This document shows positions 7,508 to 15,167 of a stretch of DNA of 34,196 bases, piece by piece. Source of the DNA: an uncultured Prevotella sp. (GTDB lineage Bacteria > Bacteroidota > Bacteroidia > Bacteroidales > Bacteroidaceae); assembly GCA_900554695.1 (NCBI GenBank), contig USHV01000030.1, positions 1 to 34,196 on the forward strand. The letters run 5' to 3'. Both the position numbers and the translations under genes were made by a program. Each line of letters opens with the position of its first letter. Position 1 is the first letter of the stretch. The notes beneath the pieces are model-generated. The model was not told the DNA's origin. It was given only the letters and a program-made list of their open reading frames with translations, and did not search any database.

Positions 7508-7620
7508 AATCATACATAAACTGCACAAAAACAACGTAATATCATCACATCGGAGCATTGGCGATGTGATGATATTACGTTATTCATATATACAAAAATC
7601 CATACGGCATTTTGAATAAA
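7439..7620 (+). repeat. 182-bp direct repeat, copy 1 (proC 3' end + hairpin)
   Basis: This stretch holds the last 22 proC codons, the stop, the terminator hairpin and about 40 nt beyond. It aligns without gaps to 8757-8938 (constant offset 1318 bp) with 7 mismatches that I counted, about 96% identity. The two copies bracket the gene at 7665-8732. Confidence 0.95.
7533..7581 (+). terminator. long hairpin after proC
   Basis: A perfect 20-bp stem (7533-7552 with 7562-7581) encloses a 9-nt loop. There is no long T-run directly after it, so it may be a transcript 3'-end stabiliser as much as an intrinsic terminator. The second copy at 8851-8899 has one stem mismatch, suggesting that copy 1 is the original. 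Confidence 0.7.
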
Positions 7621-7664
7621 ACAAGAATCTAATCACCGATTATTACAAAAGATATTAATTCAGC

Positions 7665-8732
7665 ATGATAATCAGAATTTACACCATTATAGCATTGCTG
7701 TTCATCATGAATGTCAGCATCTTCGGTCAGGCCGTACTGCTTGACAAGACGACAGGTCAGCGCATTTCATACGCACAAATTCTTAATGAGAAGGGAGCTG
7801 TTGTCGGGATGACAGACATTGATGGTAATCTACCTCAGAATTTAATCGATGAGAAAGTCACTATACAGCATATTGCATATAATCCGGAAACGGTCGAGTC
7901 ATCTTTATTCAAAAACGTCAAATTTGTTTTTCTTTCTCCTATTGATTATAAGTTGGATGAAGTGACTGTCACGCCAAAGAATACGGAATACATTCATCTC
8001 AGAACATATTTCCGGAGCTATCAGCTGAATGATTCATGCCTGAAGTATTTTAAAGACGGAATCTTGGATTTCTTTATTGACACTAAACACCAAAAGACGG
8101 AAAGGATCGTTTCAAAGATCCGTACTTTCCAAAATGATTCACTAATTGACAAGGATAAGAAAAGGGCAAACGCTGTGGTGGATAAATACATTTACACCCC
8201 TTATCTGGAAGGCCTTACTTTGATTGAGACCCTGAAAAAAGATGGGTGGCGATACAATACGGACAGTGTTGACAGCCGGTTATGTTTAAATGGAACAGTT
8301 GGAGGCGCGGTAAAGTCTGATACTTTGCAAAAACTCTTTCGGGTTGAATATGACGCACTCTCCACCAAGGAAAAGAAGCCCCGAACCCTTTTCGGTTATA
8401 CAACACGTCTTGAGAACTACTATCAGACAGAATGTTATAAATACACATCCGATTATCAGTCATATATCGATTTGATTAACAGAAAAGACTATCGGAAACT
8501 TTTCTACAGTCATAAGAAAGACACGAAAGAACAGATGATCGAAGTTTTTGATGAGCTGTTTGTTTTAGAACATGAGTATGTTTCAAAAGATAAAATGAAA
8601 CTATACAAAAAAGAGCTGAAGGCTGGACAAGAAAATATTCCTGACAACCCGGACATAAACACGACCATTGTCACTCCGTTAGCTCCGCAGTTGGAACATA
8701 TACTGAAAAGCAAAATGACGCAGGTTAAATGA
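7665..8732 (+). CDS. exported carboxypeptidase-regulatory-like domain protein
   Basis: The 355-residue product starts with a signal peptide (residues 1-21, 'IIALLFIMNVSIFGQ'). It is followed by a carboxypeptidase D regulatory-like beta-sandwich at about 22-105, with the typical 'TGQRISYAQILNEKGAVVGMTDIDG' and ending 'LDEVTVTP'. This domain is common in Bacteroidetes outer-membrane and periplasmic proteins. The remaining 250 residues, rich in Lys, Asp and Tyr, resemble uncharacterised C-terminal regions of such proteins; I recognise no catalytic motif. The gene is clearly more AT-rich than its neighbours and sits between two copies of the proC tail, so it looks acquired. No consensus promoter is visible in the 45 bp upstream. 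Confidence 0.75.
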   Translation: MIIRIYTIIALLFIMNVSIFGQAVLLDKTTGQRISYAQILNEKGAVVGMTDIDGNLPQNLIDEKVTIQHIAYNPETVESSLFKNVKFVFLSPIDYKLDEVTVTPKNTEYIHLRTYFRSYQLNDSCLKYFKDGILDFFIDTKHQKTERIVSKIRTFQNDSLIDKDKKRANAVVDKYIYTPYLEGLTLIETLKKDGWRYNTDSVDSRLCLNGTVGGAVKSDTLQKLFRVEYDALSTKEKKPRTLFGYTTRLENYYQTECYKYTSDYQSYIDLINRKDYRKLFYSHKKDTKEQMIEVFDELFVLEHEYVSKDKMKLYKKELKAGQENIPDNPDINTTIVTPLAPQLEHILKSKMTQVK

Positions 8733-8756
8733 CAACCACTCACATATATATAATAT

Positions 8757-8825
8757 AACGCCATGGAGCTGGCAAAATTCACCGGAGCTATGATACAAGG
8801 GCTGAAAGTGGCGGCAGGAAAATGA
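8757..8825 (+). pseudogene. orphan 3' fragment of proC
   Basis: The segment encodes a relic of the last 22 residues of ProC plus stop, with four amino-acid changes relative to the intact gene (Q to L, G to K, V to M and related positions). It is not connected to any upstream reading frame. It is the coding part of direct-repeat copy 2. Confidence 0.85.
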
Positions 8826-8938
8826 AATCATACATAAACTGCACAAAAATAACGGAATATCATCACATCGGAGCATTGGCGATGTGATGATATTACGTTA
8901 TTCATATATACAAAAATCCATACGGCATTTTGAATAAA
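8757..8938 (+). repeat. 182-bp direct repeat, copy 2
   Basis: This is the gap-free second copy of 7439-7620 at about 96% identity, lying 24 bp after the stop of the exported-protein gene. It includes a slightly degraded version of the 20-bp hairpin (8851-8899, one stem mismatch). Confidence 0.95.
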
Positions 8939-8963
8939 TGCCTTTAAAACACTATATTATTTA

Positions 8964-8995
8964 TTTGCAAATACATTAATATTTTAGTATATTTG
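8964..8995 (+). promoter_or_regulatory. promoter of the lipoprotein gene
   Basis: TTTG (8964-8967), 20 bp, then TATATTTG (8988-8995) is a full Bacteroidetes promoter match, 85 bp upstream of the ATG at 9081. Confidence 0.7.
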
Positions 8996-9080
8996 CCACA
9001 CACATAAAGCAAAAAGCTTTTTCTCGAAAAACACGCAAGAGATAAATGCAATCGTATAACCTTCAAACAACTATAAACAT

Positions 9081-9749
9081 ATGAAAACAACAAGAAATTA
9101 CAACGCCATTATACACATGGCAATGCTGCTTGCAGTATGCTTCGTGGCATATTCATGCAGCAGCGACAATGATGAAAACGAACCGGAATATCCGGTAGTG
9201 ACTGATTCCAAATATTATGTTGCCCCGGATTGGGACGAAAGCATTGTTTATGTTCCCGGACTTATCTTTCATGATGAATTTATCCCAGGTGTGAGAGTCG
9301 TTGAAAAACTCGTTGACTATCCGGCATATGTCACATATAGGAGCACCATGGGAGAAAGAGGAATGGACATCTGCTTTGTAAAAGACGTTGACGATAAGTT
9401 AGGACCAGACCCAAGAACTATCTTTTACGACGGAGAAAGACCAATGGCCACCGTCCTCGACTGGGACAACATTGATGAGATAAGACGATATAGAATGACT
9501 GTAGATTACGATACCTTTCTGAAATATAATCTCAAGAATCCATGTAAAGTGTATGTCACAGCTTTAGTAACCAACGCCGGAACATTCAACTTAAGAAATC
9601 TTGACACTTACTATCCTGGCATCATGCCATGGTCTGATGAATACAAAATCCAACATAACCCTGAAGGAACTGTTTTTACAAAAAGTGAATGGATTAAATA
9701 TCCAATAGAGAGAAAAGCATATCTGATAGATCTGAAGATGAGAAAATAA
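9081..9749 (+). CDS. hypothetical lipoprotein
   Basis: The 222-residue protein has a lipoprotein signal peptide with Cys26 in 'VAYSCSSDNDENEPE'. The acidic residues right after the cysteine resemble the Bacteroidetes lipoprotein export signal, so surface exposure is likely. The mature part has many Tyr, Asp and Pro residues and looks like a beta-rich globular protein. The layout recalls DUF1735/DUF4973-like or other NigD-like surface lipoproteins, but I cannot assign a family. It has its own promoter (8964-8995) and lies in the AT-rich island between proC and the XRE-cupin gene. It is followed after 12 bp by a broken exported ORF. Confidence 0.72.
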   Translation: MKTTRNYNAIIHMAMLLAVCFVAYSCSSDNDENEPEYPVVTDSKYYVAPDWDESIVYVPGLIFHDEFIPGVRVVEKLVDYPAYVTYRSTMGERGMDICFVKDVDDKLGPDPRTIFYDGERPMATVLDWDNIDEIRRYRMTVDYDTFLKYNLKNPCKVYVTALVTNAGTFNLRNLDTYYPGIMPWSDEYKIQHNPEGTVFTKSEWIKYPIERKAYLIDLKMRK

Positions 9750-9761
9750 AAATATAAGACT

Positions 9762-9857
9762 ATGAAAAAATTTATCCTAATTTTATTGACTGTTGCTGGA
9801 CTGGCGTCAGAAATGTATGCACAAAAAAGGATTGTCGGAATAGCAACAGTGAATTAA
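9762..9857 (+). pseudogene. truncated exported-protein ORF
   Basis: The ATG at 9762 opens a 31-codon frame encoding a clear signal peptide (MKKFILILLTVAGLASEMYAQ) and only 10 further residues before TAA at 9855-9857. Real exported proteins of this type (cleavage before Q) are far longer, so this is probably the 5' remnant of a deleted gene. A free small secreted peptide is the alternative. It lies 12 bp after the lipoprotein gene and 16 bp before the MITE-like element at 9874. Confidence 0.55.
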
Positions 9858-9873
9858 TACATCCTTAAAATAA

Positions 9874-10139
9874 GGGGACAATTCTTAATTACACAATAAA
9901 TGAAAATACATTAAAACATTTATCAACCATTATCAGCAACTGTCCAGAGACGCGAAATATTACACATCACAAGAAAAATAAAACACAAACCATCCACAAT
10001 TACAACACAAGACATCCACAATTACTGCGATTTATATATTGTGTATATTTATAAATGCATAATTGTCATATCATTATAAATACATGATTTAATATTTATA
10101 ATTGTGTAATATTCCGCCTCTCTATTTTTATTTGTCCCC
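9874..10139. mobile_element. MITE-like element with terminal inverted repeats
   Basis: The left end GGGGACAA (9874-9881) and right end TTGTCCCC (10132-10139) are perfect inverted repeats. A second inverted pair lies inside, ATTACACAAT (9888-9897) and ATTGTGTAAT (10101-10110). The 4 bases ATAA occur directly on both sides (9870-9873 and 10140-10143), as expected for a target duplication. The 266-bp interior is AT-rich and codes for nothing. This fits a non-autonomous element mobilised in trans; no transposase is in the window. Confidence 0.55.
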
Positions 10140-10143
10140 ATAA

Positions 10144-10290
10144 ATTACCTTCCTCCACCTCCCCAACCCTCTTCACTCTTTTACATTTCCACCTCTCTAC
10201 ATTTTACTTTTTTACCTCTTTACCTTTTTGCTCTTTTCCTTTCCCCTCCTGCACATTCCCCTTCATCTGTGCAATCCATTTCTTTACGAT
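10144..10290 (+). other. pyrimidine-rich strand-asymmetric tract
   Basis: About 145 bases are almost entirely C and T, with the short word TTTACCTCTTTACC-like repeated in degenerate form. It separates the MITE-like element from the XRE-cupin gene. I see no ORF or promoter in it. It may be slipped or degenerate simple-sequence DNA. Confidence 0.5.
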
Positions 10291-10368
10291 TAGTAAATAA
10301 AACCATCCGCAATGTAATAAAACATTATATTAAAGCACATGAAAAATGTGATTTTGAAAAATAATTAT

Positions 10369-10376
10369 TAATTTTG
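10369..10376 (+). promoter_or_regulatory. possible -7 element for the XRE-cupin gene
   Basis: TAATTTTG matches the TAnnTTTG consensus 27 bp before the ATG at 10404. No good TTTG lies 19-21 bp upstream, so this is a weak call. Confidence 0.35.
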
Positions 10377-10403
10377 AGGCATTAAACTCTAAACAATAAC
10401 GAT

Positions 10404-10958
10404 ATGGAAGACGCAATAAAACAAATAGGACAACGACTGAAAGGACTGCGCGAAGTGCTCGACATTCCCGCCGAAGAAGTTGCCCAGCTGTGCGAGGTCT
10501 CGCTCGAACACTACTTGAAGATTGAAGCAGGCGAAGCCGACCCGTCGGTATATCGCCTCTCAAAGATCTCCAAGCGCTACGGAATAGCGCTCGACGTGCT
10601 GCTTTTCGGTGAGGAACCGCGCATGAGCACCTATTTCCTCACACGCAAGGGACAGGGCATGAGCGTGGAGCGCCGCAAAGACTACAAATATCAGAGCCTT
10701 GCAGCTGGATTCAGAGGAAGGAAAACCGACCCGTTCCTCGTACAGGTTGACCCCAAGCCCGACGGCACAACACACAACAAGAACTCGCACGAAGGTCAGG
10801 AGTTCGACGTGGTTCTGGAAGGCGTGCTCGAGATAACCATCGGCAACAAGACCATGATCCTCAACGAGGGCGACAGCATCTACTTCGACGCCTCACAGAT
10901 GCACTGCATGCGCGCTGTGGGCAACGAGCCCGTGAAATTCATCTGCGTGGTGATCTGA
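10404..10958 (+). CDS. XRE-family regulator with C-terminal cupin domain
   Basis: The 184-residue protein combines an N-terminal helix-turn-helix of the XRE/Cro type (residues about 8-63) with a C-terminal cupin barrel (about 108-184, 'HNKNSHEGQEFDVVLEGVLEITIGN' and 'EGDSIYFDASQMHCMRAVG'). Cupin histidines and glutamate typical of metal or ligand binding are present. Such proteins are one-component regulators sensing a small molecule. It is followed 80 bp downstream by an acyl-CoA synthetase gene on the same strand, a pairing I know from other Bacteroidales, so it probably regulates that gene in response to an acyl or related metabolite. The direction of control is unknown. Confidence 0.85.
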   Translation: MEDAIKQIGQRLKGLREVLDIPAEEVAQLCEVSLEHYLKIEAGEADPSVYRLSKISKRYGIALDVLLFGEEPRMSTYFLTRKGQGMSVERRKDYKYQSLAAGFRGRKTDPFLVQVDPKPDGTTHNKNSHEGQEFDVVLEGVLEITIGNKTMILNEGDSIYFDASQMHCMRAVGNEPVKFICVVI

Positions 10959-11038
10959 CCGCGGCACAGGCGCCCGTCACTGCGACGCTACAGCCATAAA
11001 ACAACACAGAAAATGTCAATACCTCATACTAATAACAA

Positions 11039-12709
11039 ATGATAGAAAGATTTTTAACACAGACTCATTTCTCATCAGAGGAAGACTATCGAAAGAACCT
11101 TCACTTCAAGATACCGGAGAACTTCAACTTCGCCTACGACGTCATGGACGTGTGGGCCGAGGAGAAACCCGACAAGATAGCAATGATATGGACCGACGAC
11201 GAAGGCCACGAAAAATTCTTCACATACAAAGACCTCAAGCTGCAGAGCGACCAGACGGCATCCTACTTCGCCTCGCTCGGCATAGGCCACGGCGACATGG
11301 TGATGCTCATACTGAAGCGCCGCTACGAGTGGTGGCTATCCATGCTTGCCCTCCACAAACTCGGAGCAGTGGCCATACCTGCCACCCACATGCTGACAAA
11401 GCACGACATAATCTACCGCAACAACCGCGCCAGCGTAAAGGCAATAGTATGCGTGGGCGACAGCTACGTGCTCACGCAGATAGAGGAGGCCATGCCCGAG
11501 AGCCCGACAATGGAGACTCTCATCAGCATAGGCCCCGAAGTGCCCGACGGTTTCCACGACTGGCACAAGGAATGGGAGCACGCGCCGGCATTCGTAAGGC
11601 CCGAACATCCCAACAGCAACGAGGACACCATGCTGATGTATTTCACCAGCGGCACAAGCGGCGAGCCCAAGATGGTTGCCCACGACTTCCTCTACGCCCT
11701 GGGCCATCTCGTCACCGGAGCCTTCTGGCACAACCTGTCTGAGGACAGCATCCACCTCACCGTGGCCGACACCGGATGGGGAAAGGCCGTGTGGGGCAAG
11801 TTCTACGGTCAGTGGTTTGCCGGAGCCACGGTGTTCGTGTTCGACCACGACAAGTTCACCGCCGACAAGATTCTGCGCAAGATTGAGCAGTATCACATCA
11901 CGTCGTTCTGCGCGCCGCCTACGGTTTACCGCTTCATGATACGCGAGGACTTCTCCAAGTACGACCTCTCTTCGCTGCGTTACTGCTGCACGGCGGGCGA
12001 AGCACTCAATCCGGCTGTGTACAACAAGTTCTTCGAACTCACCGGCATAAAGATGAAGGAGGGCTTCGGACAGACCGAGACCACCATGACCCTCGGCACG
12101 ATGCCGTGGACCGAGCCGAAGCCGGGAAGCATGGGACTGCCCAATCCGCAGTATGACATCGACCTGCTCAAGCCCGACGGCACACCGTGTGAGGACGGAG
12201 AGAAGGGTCAGATAGTAATACGCGTGGGCGACCGCAAGCCCATCGGACTCTTCAAGGAGTACTACCGCGACGAGGCTCTCACCCGTCAGGTATGGCACGA
12301 CGGAATATATTACACTGGCGATATGGCGTGGCGCGACGAGGACGGATACTATTGGTTTGTCGGAAGAATAGACGATGTGATAAAGAGCAGCGGCTACCGC
12401 ATCGGCCCGTTCGAGGTAGAGAGCGCGCTGATGACCCATCCCGCAGTGGTCGAGTGTGCCATAACCGGAGTGCCCGATCCTATCCGCGGCATGGTGGTGA
12501 AGGCCACTGTAGTACTGGGCAAGGAGTGGAAAGACAAGGCGGGCGACGCGCTCATAAAGGAGCTTCAGAACCACGTGAAGCACGAGACCGCGCCCTACAA
12601 GTATCCGCGCATCATAGAGTTCGTTGACGAACTGCCCAAGACCATCAGCGGAAAGATACGCCGCGTGGAGATACGCGAGCGCGACGAGAAGGAATCGAAA
12701 GAAAAATAA
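11039..12709 (+). CDS. AMP-forming acyl-CoA synthetase (medium-chain/acetyl type)
   Basis: The 556-residue protein belongs to the ANL adenylate-forming superfamily. It activates a carboxylic acid with ATP and then transfers it to CoA. The P-loop 'YFTSGTSGEPKM' is at residues 201-212, the 'GFGQTE' A5 motif lies near 343-348, the hinge 'GRIDDVIKSSGYRIGPFEVE' near 442-461, and the catalytic lysine in 'ISGKIRR' is Lys539. Length and sequence resemble the MACS-type acyl-CoA synthetases rather than long-chain FadD or Acs. The exact acid is unknown; acetate, propionate, butyrate or branched acids are possible. It is probably controlled by the XRE-cupin gene upstream. proB begins 25 bp downstream and may be co-transcribed. 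Confidence 0.9.
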   Translation: MIERFLTQTHFSSEEDYRKNLHFKIPENFNFAYDVMDVWAEEKPDKIAMIWTDDEGHEKFFTYKDLKLQSDQTASYFASLGIGHGDMVMLILKRRYEWWLSMLALHKLGAVAIPATHMLTKHDIIYRNNRASVKAIVCVGDSYVLTQIEEAMPESPTMETLISIGPEVPDGFHDWHKEWEHAPAFVRPEHPNSNEDTMLMYFTSGTSGEPKMVAHDFLYALGHLVTGAFWHNLSEDSIHLTVADTGWGKAVWGKFYGQWFAGATVFVFDHDKFTADKILRKIEQYHITSFCAPPTVYRFMIREDFSKYDLSSLRYCCTAGEALNPAVYNKFFELTGIKMKEGFGQTETTMTLGTMPWTEPKPGSMGLPNPQYDIDLLKPDGTPCEDGEKGQIVIRVGDRKPIGLFKEYYRDEALTRQVWHDGIYYTGDMAWRDEDGYYWFVGRIDDVIKSSGYRIGPFEVESALMTHPAVVECAITGVPDPIRGMVVKATVVLGKEWKDKAGDALIKELQNHVKHETAPYKYPRIIEFVDELPKTISGKIRRVEIRERDEKESKEK

Positions 12710-12734
12710 AAACGTAAGAAGACTGACATTCACG

Positions 12735-13802
12735 ATGAGACTGGTAATAAAAGCCGGAAGCAATGTGCTCACACGCTCTGACGGCAAACTCGACATAACG
12801 CGCATATCGGCCCTCACCGACCAGATAGCGTGGCTGCGGCAGCAGGGACACGAGGTGATTCTCGTGTCGAGCGGTGCCGTGGCATGCGGCCGTGGCGAGC
12901 TGAGACACACCAGGCGCATGGACAGCGTGGAGCAGCGGCAGCTGTTCTCCGCGCTCGGACAGGCCAGGCTCATAAACCTGTACTACGACCTCTTCCGCGA
13001 GTATGGCATACACGTGGGACAGGTGCTCACGATGAAGGAGAACTTCGCCTCGCGCCGCGAGTATCTCAACCAGCGCTCATGCATGAGCGTGATGCTCGAC
13101 AACGGCGTCATACCGATAGTGAACGAGAACGACACCGTGAGCGTCACCGAGCTGATGTTCACCGACAACGACGAGCTGTCGGGGCTCATAGCCTCGATGA
13201 TGAACGCCGACATGCTGATAATACTAAGCAATGTTGACGGCATATATACAGGCGAACCGGGAAGCGACCGTGCCTCGGTCATAGCGACGGTAGGTCCCGG
13301 CGACGACGTGACTCAGTACATCCGCACGGCCCGAAGCAGTGCCGGACGCGGAGGAATGACCACAAAATGCGGAATAGCACGCAAGATTGCAGACGAAGGA
13401 ATAAGCGTGATTATTGCCAACGGCAAACGCGAAGACATACTGAAAAAACTGATCACGCAACCCGAACTCGTTCCGCACACGACATTCACACCCGACCCGG
13501 AGGGCGTGTCGGGAGTGAAAAAATGGCTCGCCCACAGCGACAGCTTCGCAAAGGGAGTCATACACATCAACGACAAGGCACGCGACGCTCTCACAGGCGA
13601 CGCGGCCGCAAGCCTGCTCATGGTTGGGGTGACCGCCGTGGAAGGTGAGTTTGAGGAGGGTGATATTGTGAACATCGTCGGCAGCGACGGACAAAGGCTG
13701 GCCGTCGGACGATGCGCATACAGCAGCGACGACGCACGCCGGCTCATTGGGAAGCACGACGTAAAACCCGTCGTGCACTACGATTATCTGTATTTGGAAT
13801 AA
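12735..13802 (+). CDS. proB: glutamate 5-kinase
   Basis: The 355-residue protein phosphorylates glutamate at the gamma carboxyl, the first step of proline synthesis. The amino-acid kinase domain (about 1-255) shows 'VIKAGSNVLT', 'VSSGAVACG', 'NENDTVSV' and 'FTDNDELSGLIA' motifs. A PUA domain follows at about 270-350. The frame is open upstream into the end of the acyl-CoA synthetase, but the ATG at 12735 gives the standard family start 'MRLVIKAGSNVL'. It lies 25 bp after the synthetase gene and 19 bp before proA. In many bacteria proline inhibits this enzyme. Confidence 0.95.
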   Translation: MRLVIKAGSNVLTRSDGKLDITRISALTDQIAWLRQQGHEVILVSSGAVACGRGELRHTRRMDSVEQRQLFSALGQARLINLYYDLFREYGIHVGQVLTMKENFASRREYLNQRSCMSVMLDNGVIPIVNENDTVSVTELMFTDNDELSGLIASMMNADMLIILSNVDGIYTGEPGSDRASVIATVGPGDDVTQYIRTARSSAGRGGMTTKCGIARKIADEGISVIIANGKREDILKKLITQPELVPHTTFTPDPEGVSGVKKWLAHSDSFAKGVIHINDKARDALTGDAAASLLMVGVTAVEGEFEEGDIVNIVGSDGQRLAVGRCAYSSDDARRLIGKHDVKPVVHYDYLYLE

Positions 13803-13821
13803 CACTTAAAAACTCACTACA

Positions 13822-15084
13822 ATGGCTTTAACAGAAATTTTCTGCAACGTTAAAAAAGCAAGCCGGCAACTGGCCAGCGCCGGCGAAGAACTTAAAAACA
13901 ATGTTCTCAACAATCTGGCTGACGCCATAATGCGCAATAAGGACACGCTGCTCAAAGCCAACGCTTACGACCTCGAGCTGGCCGACAGCAACAGTCCTAT
14001 GTACGACAGGCTGATGCTCACCGACAAACGCCTGGACGAGATTGCCGAAGGCATACGCAACGTAGCGTCACTGCCGTCGCCGCTCGACCGTGTGATGCTC
14101 GAGAGACGCCTGCCCAACGGACTGCGCCTGCGCAAGATAAGCGTGCCGTTCGGTGTCATCGGAGCGGTGTATGAGGCAAGACCAAACGTCAGCTTCGACG
14201 TCTTCTCCCTCTGCCTCAAGAGCGGCAACGCCTGCGTACTGAAAGGAGGAAAGGATGCCGACTGGTCCAACAGGGCCATCGTTGCGCTCATCCACAACGT
14301 ACTGGAGCAGAGCGGAATGGACCCTTCGGTGGTCGAACTGCTACCATCCACCCACGAAGCCACAACCGACATGCTGCGCGCCACCGAATACATCGACGTG
14401 TGCATACCGCGCGGAGGACGCAAGCTCATCGACTTTGTGCGCCGCACGGCGTTAGTACCGGTCATTGAGACCGGAGCGGGAGTGGTGCATGCCTACTTCG
14501 ACAAGGACGGCGACACGCAGATGGGAAGCCGCATCATCAACAACGCCAAGACAAGACGTGTGAGCGTATGCAACGCGCTCGACTGTCTCATCATCCACAG
14601 CGACCGCCTCGCCGACCTGCCCGAGCTCGTGGCGCCACTCAAGGAGCACAACGTCACCATACATGCCGACGCACGGGCGGCCGAACATCTGAAGGGGCAC
14701 TATCCCGACCGGCTACTCAAGACCGTCAATCCTGAGTGCGAGGAAGATGCCTACGGCACCGAGTTCATGGACTATGTCATGGCCATAAAGACTGTCGATT
14801 CTGAGGACGAGGCACTCAACCACATCGCGCGCTACGGATCGGGACACAGCGAGTGCATCATCACCTCCAACGAGAAGGCGGCACGCTACTTCCAGCGCAG
14901 CGCCGACGCAGCCTGCGTCTATTGGAACGCACCTACCAGCTTCACCGACGGAGCGCAGTTCGGACTGGGCGCCGAGATAGGCATCAGCACGCAGAAGCTC
15001 GGACCGAGAGGACCTATGGGACTCGAGGAGATGACCACCTACAAATGGGTGATCGACGGCGACGGACAGACACGTGAGCCTTGA
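13822..15084 (+). CDS. proA: glutamate-5-semialdehyde dehydrogenase (gamma-glutamyl phosphate reductase)
   Basis: The 420-residue enzyme reduces gamma-glutamyl phosphate with NADPH to glutamate semialdehyde, which cyclises to pyrroline-5-carboxylate for ProC. It belongs to the aldehyde dehydrogenase fold. The cofactor region 'FGVIGAVYEARPNVSFD' (110-126) and the catalytic cysteine in 'RVSVCNALDCLI' (Cys250) are present. Length is typical. It starts 19 bp after proB, so proBA form the classical pair, while proC sits in the arg operon 6 kb upstream. The gene ends 83 bp before argF', with a hairpin in between. Confidence 0.96.
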   Translation: MALTEIFCNVKKASRQLASAGEELKNNVLNNLADAIMRNKDTLLKANAYDLELADSNSPMYDRLMLTDKRLDEIAEGIRNVASLPSPLDRVMLERRLPNGLRLRKISVPFGVIGAVYEARPNVSFDVFSLCLKSGNACVLKGGKDADWSNRAIVALIHNVLEQSGMDPSVVELLPSTHEATTDMLRATEYIDVCIPRGGRKLIDFVRRTALVPVIETGAGVVHAYFDKDGDTQMGSRIINNAKTRRVSVCNALDCLIIHSDRLADLPELVAPLKEHNVTIHADARAAEHLKGHYPDRLLKTVNPECEEDAYGTEFMDYVMAIKTVDSEDEALNHIARYGSGHSECIITSNEKAARYFQRSADAACVYWNAPTSFTDGAQFGLGAEIGISTQKLGPRGPMGLEEMTTYKWVIDGDGQTREP

Positions 15085-15097
15085 GAAAACAAATCAT

Positions 15098-15134
15098 GTG
15101 CCGCCGGACAGGCAGTCTATGCATCAGGCGGCAC
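15098..15134 (+). other. hairpin between proA and argF'
   Basis: GTGCCGCC (15098-15105) and GGCGGCAC (15127-15134) form a perfect 8-bp GC-rich stem with a 21-nt loop. There is no T-run after it, so it is unlikely to be an ordinary terminator. It may be a processing or leader structure for argF'. Confidence 0.4.
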
Positions 15135-15167
15135 CATAAAACAAAAACTTAAAAAAGGGAATACTAC

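Noticed and set aside
11336..12973. 545-codon minus-strand ORF opposite the acyl-CoA synthetase and proB
   Set aside because: It is long only because of GC-rich codon structure on the other strand; its composition (Val/His/Tyr/Ala) is typical of a shadow frame.
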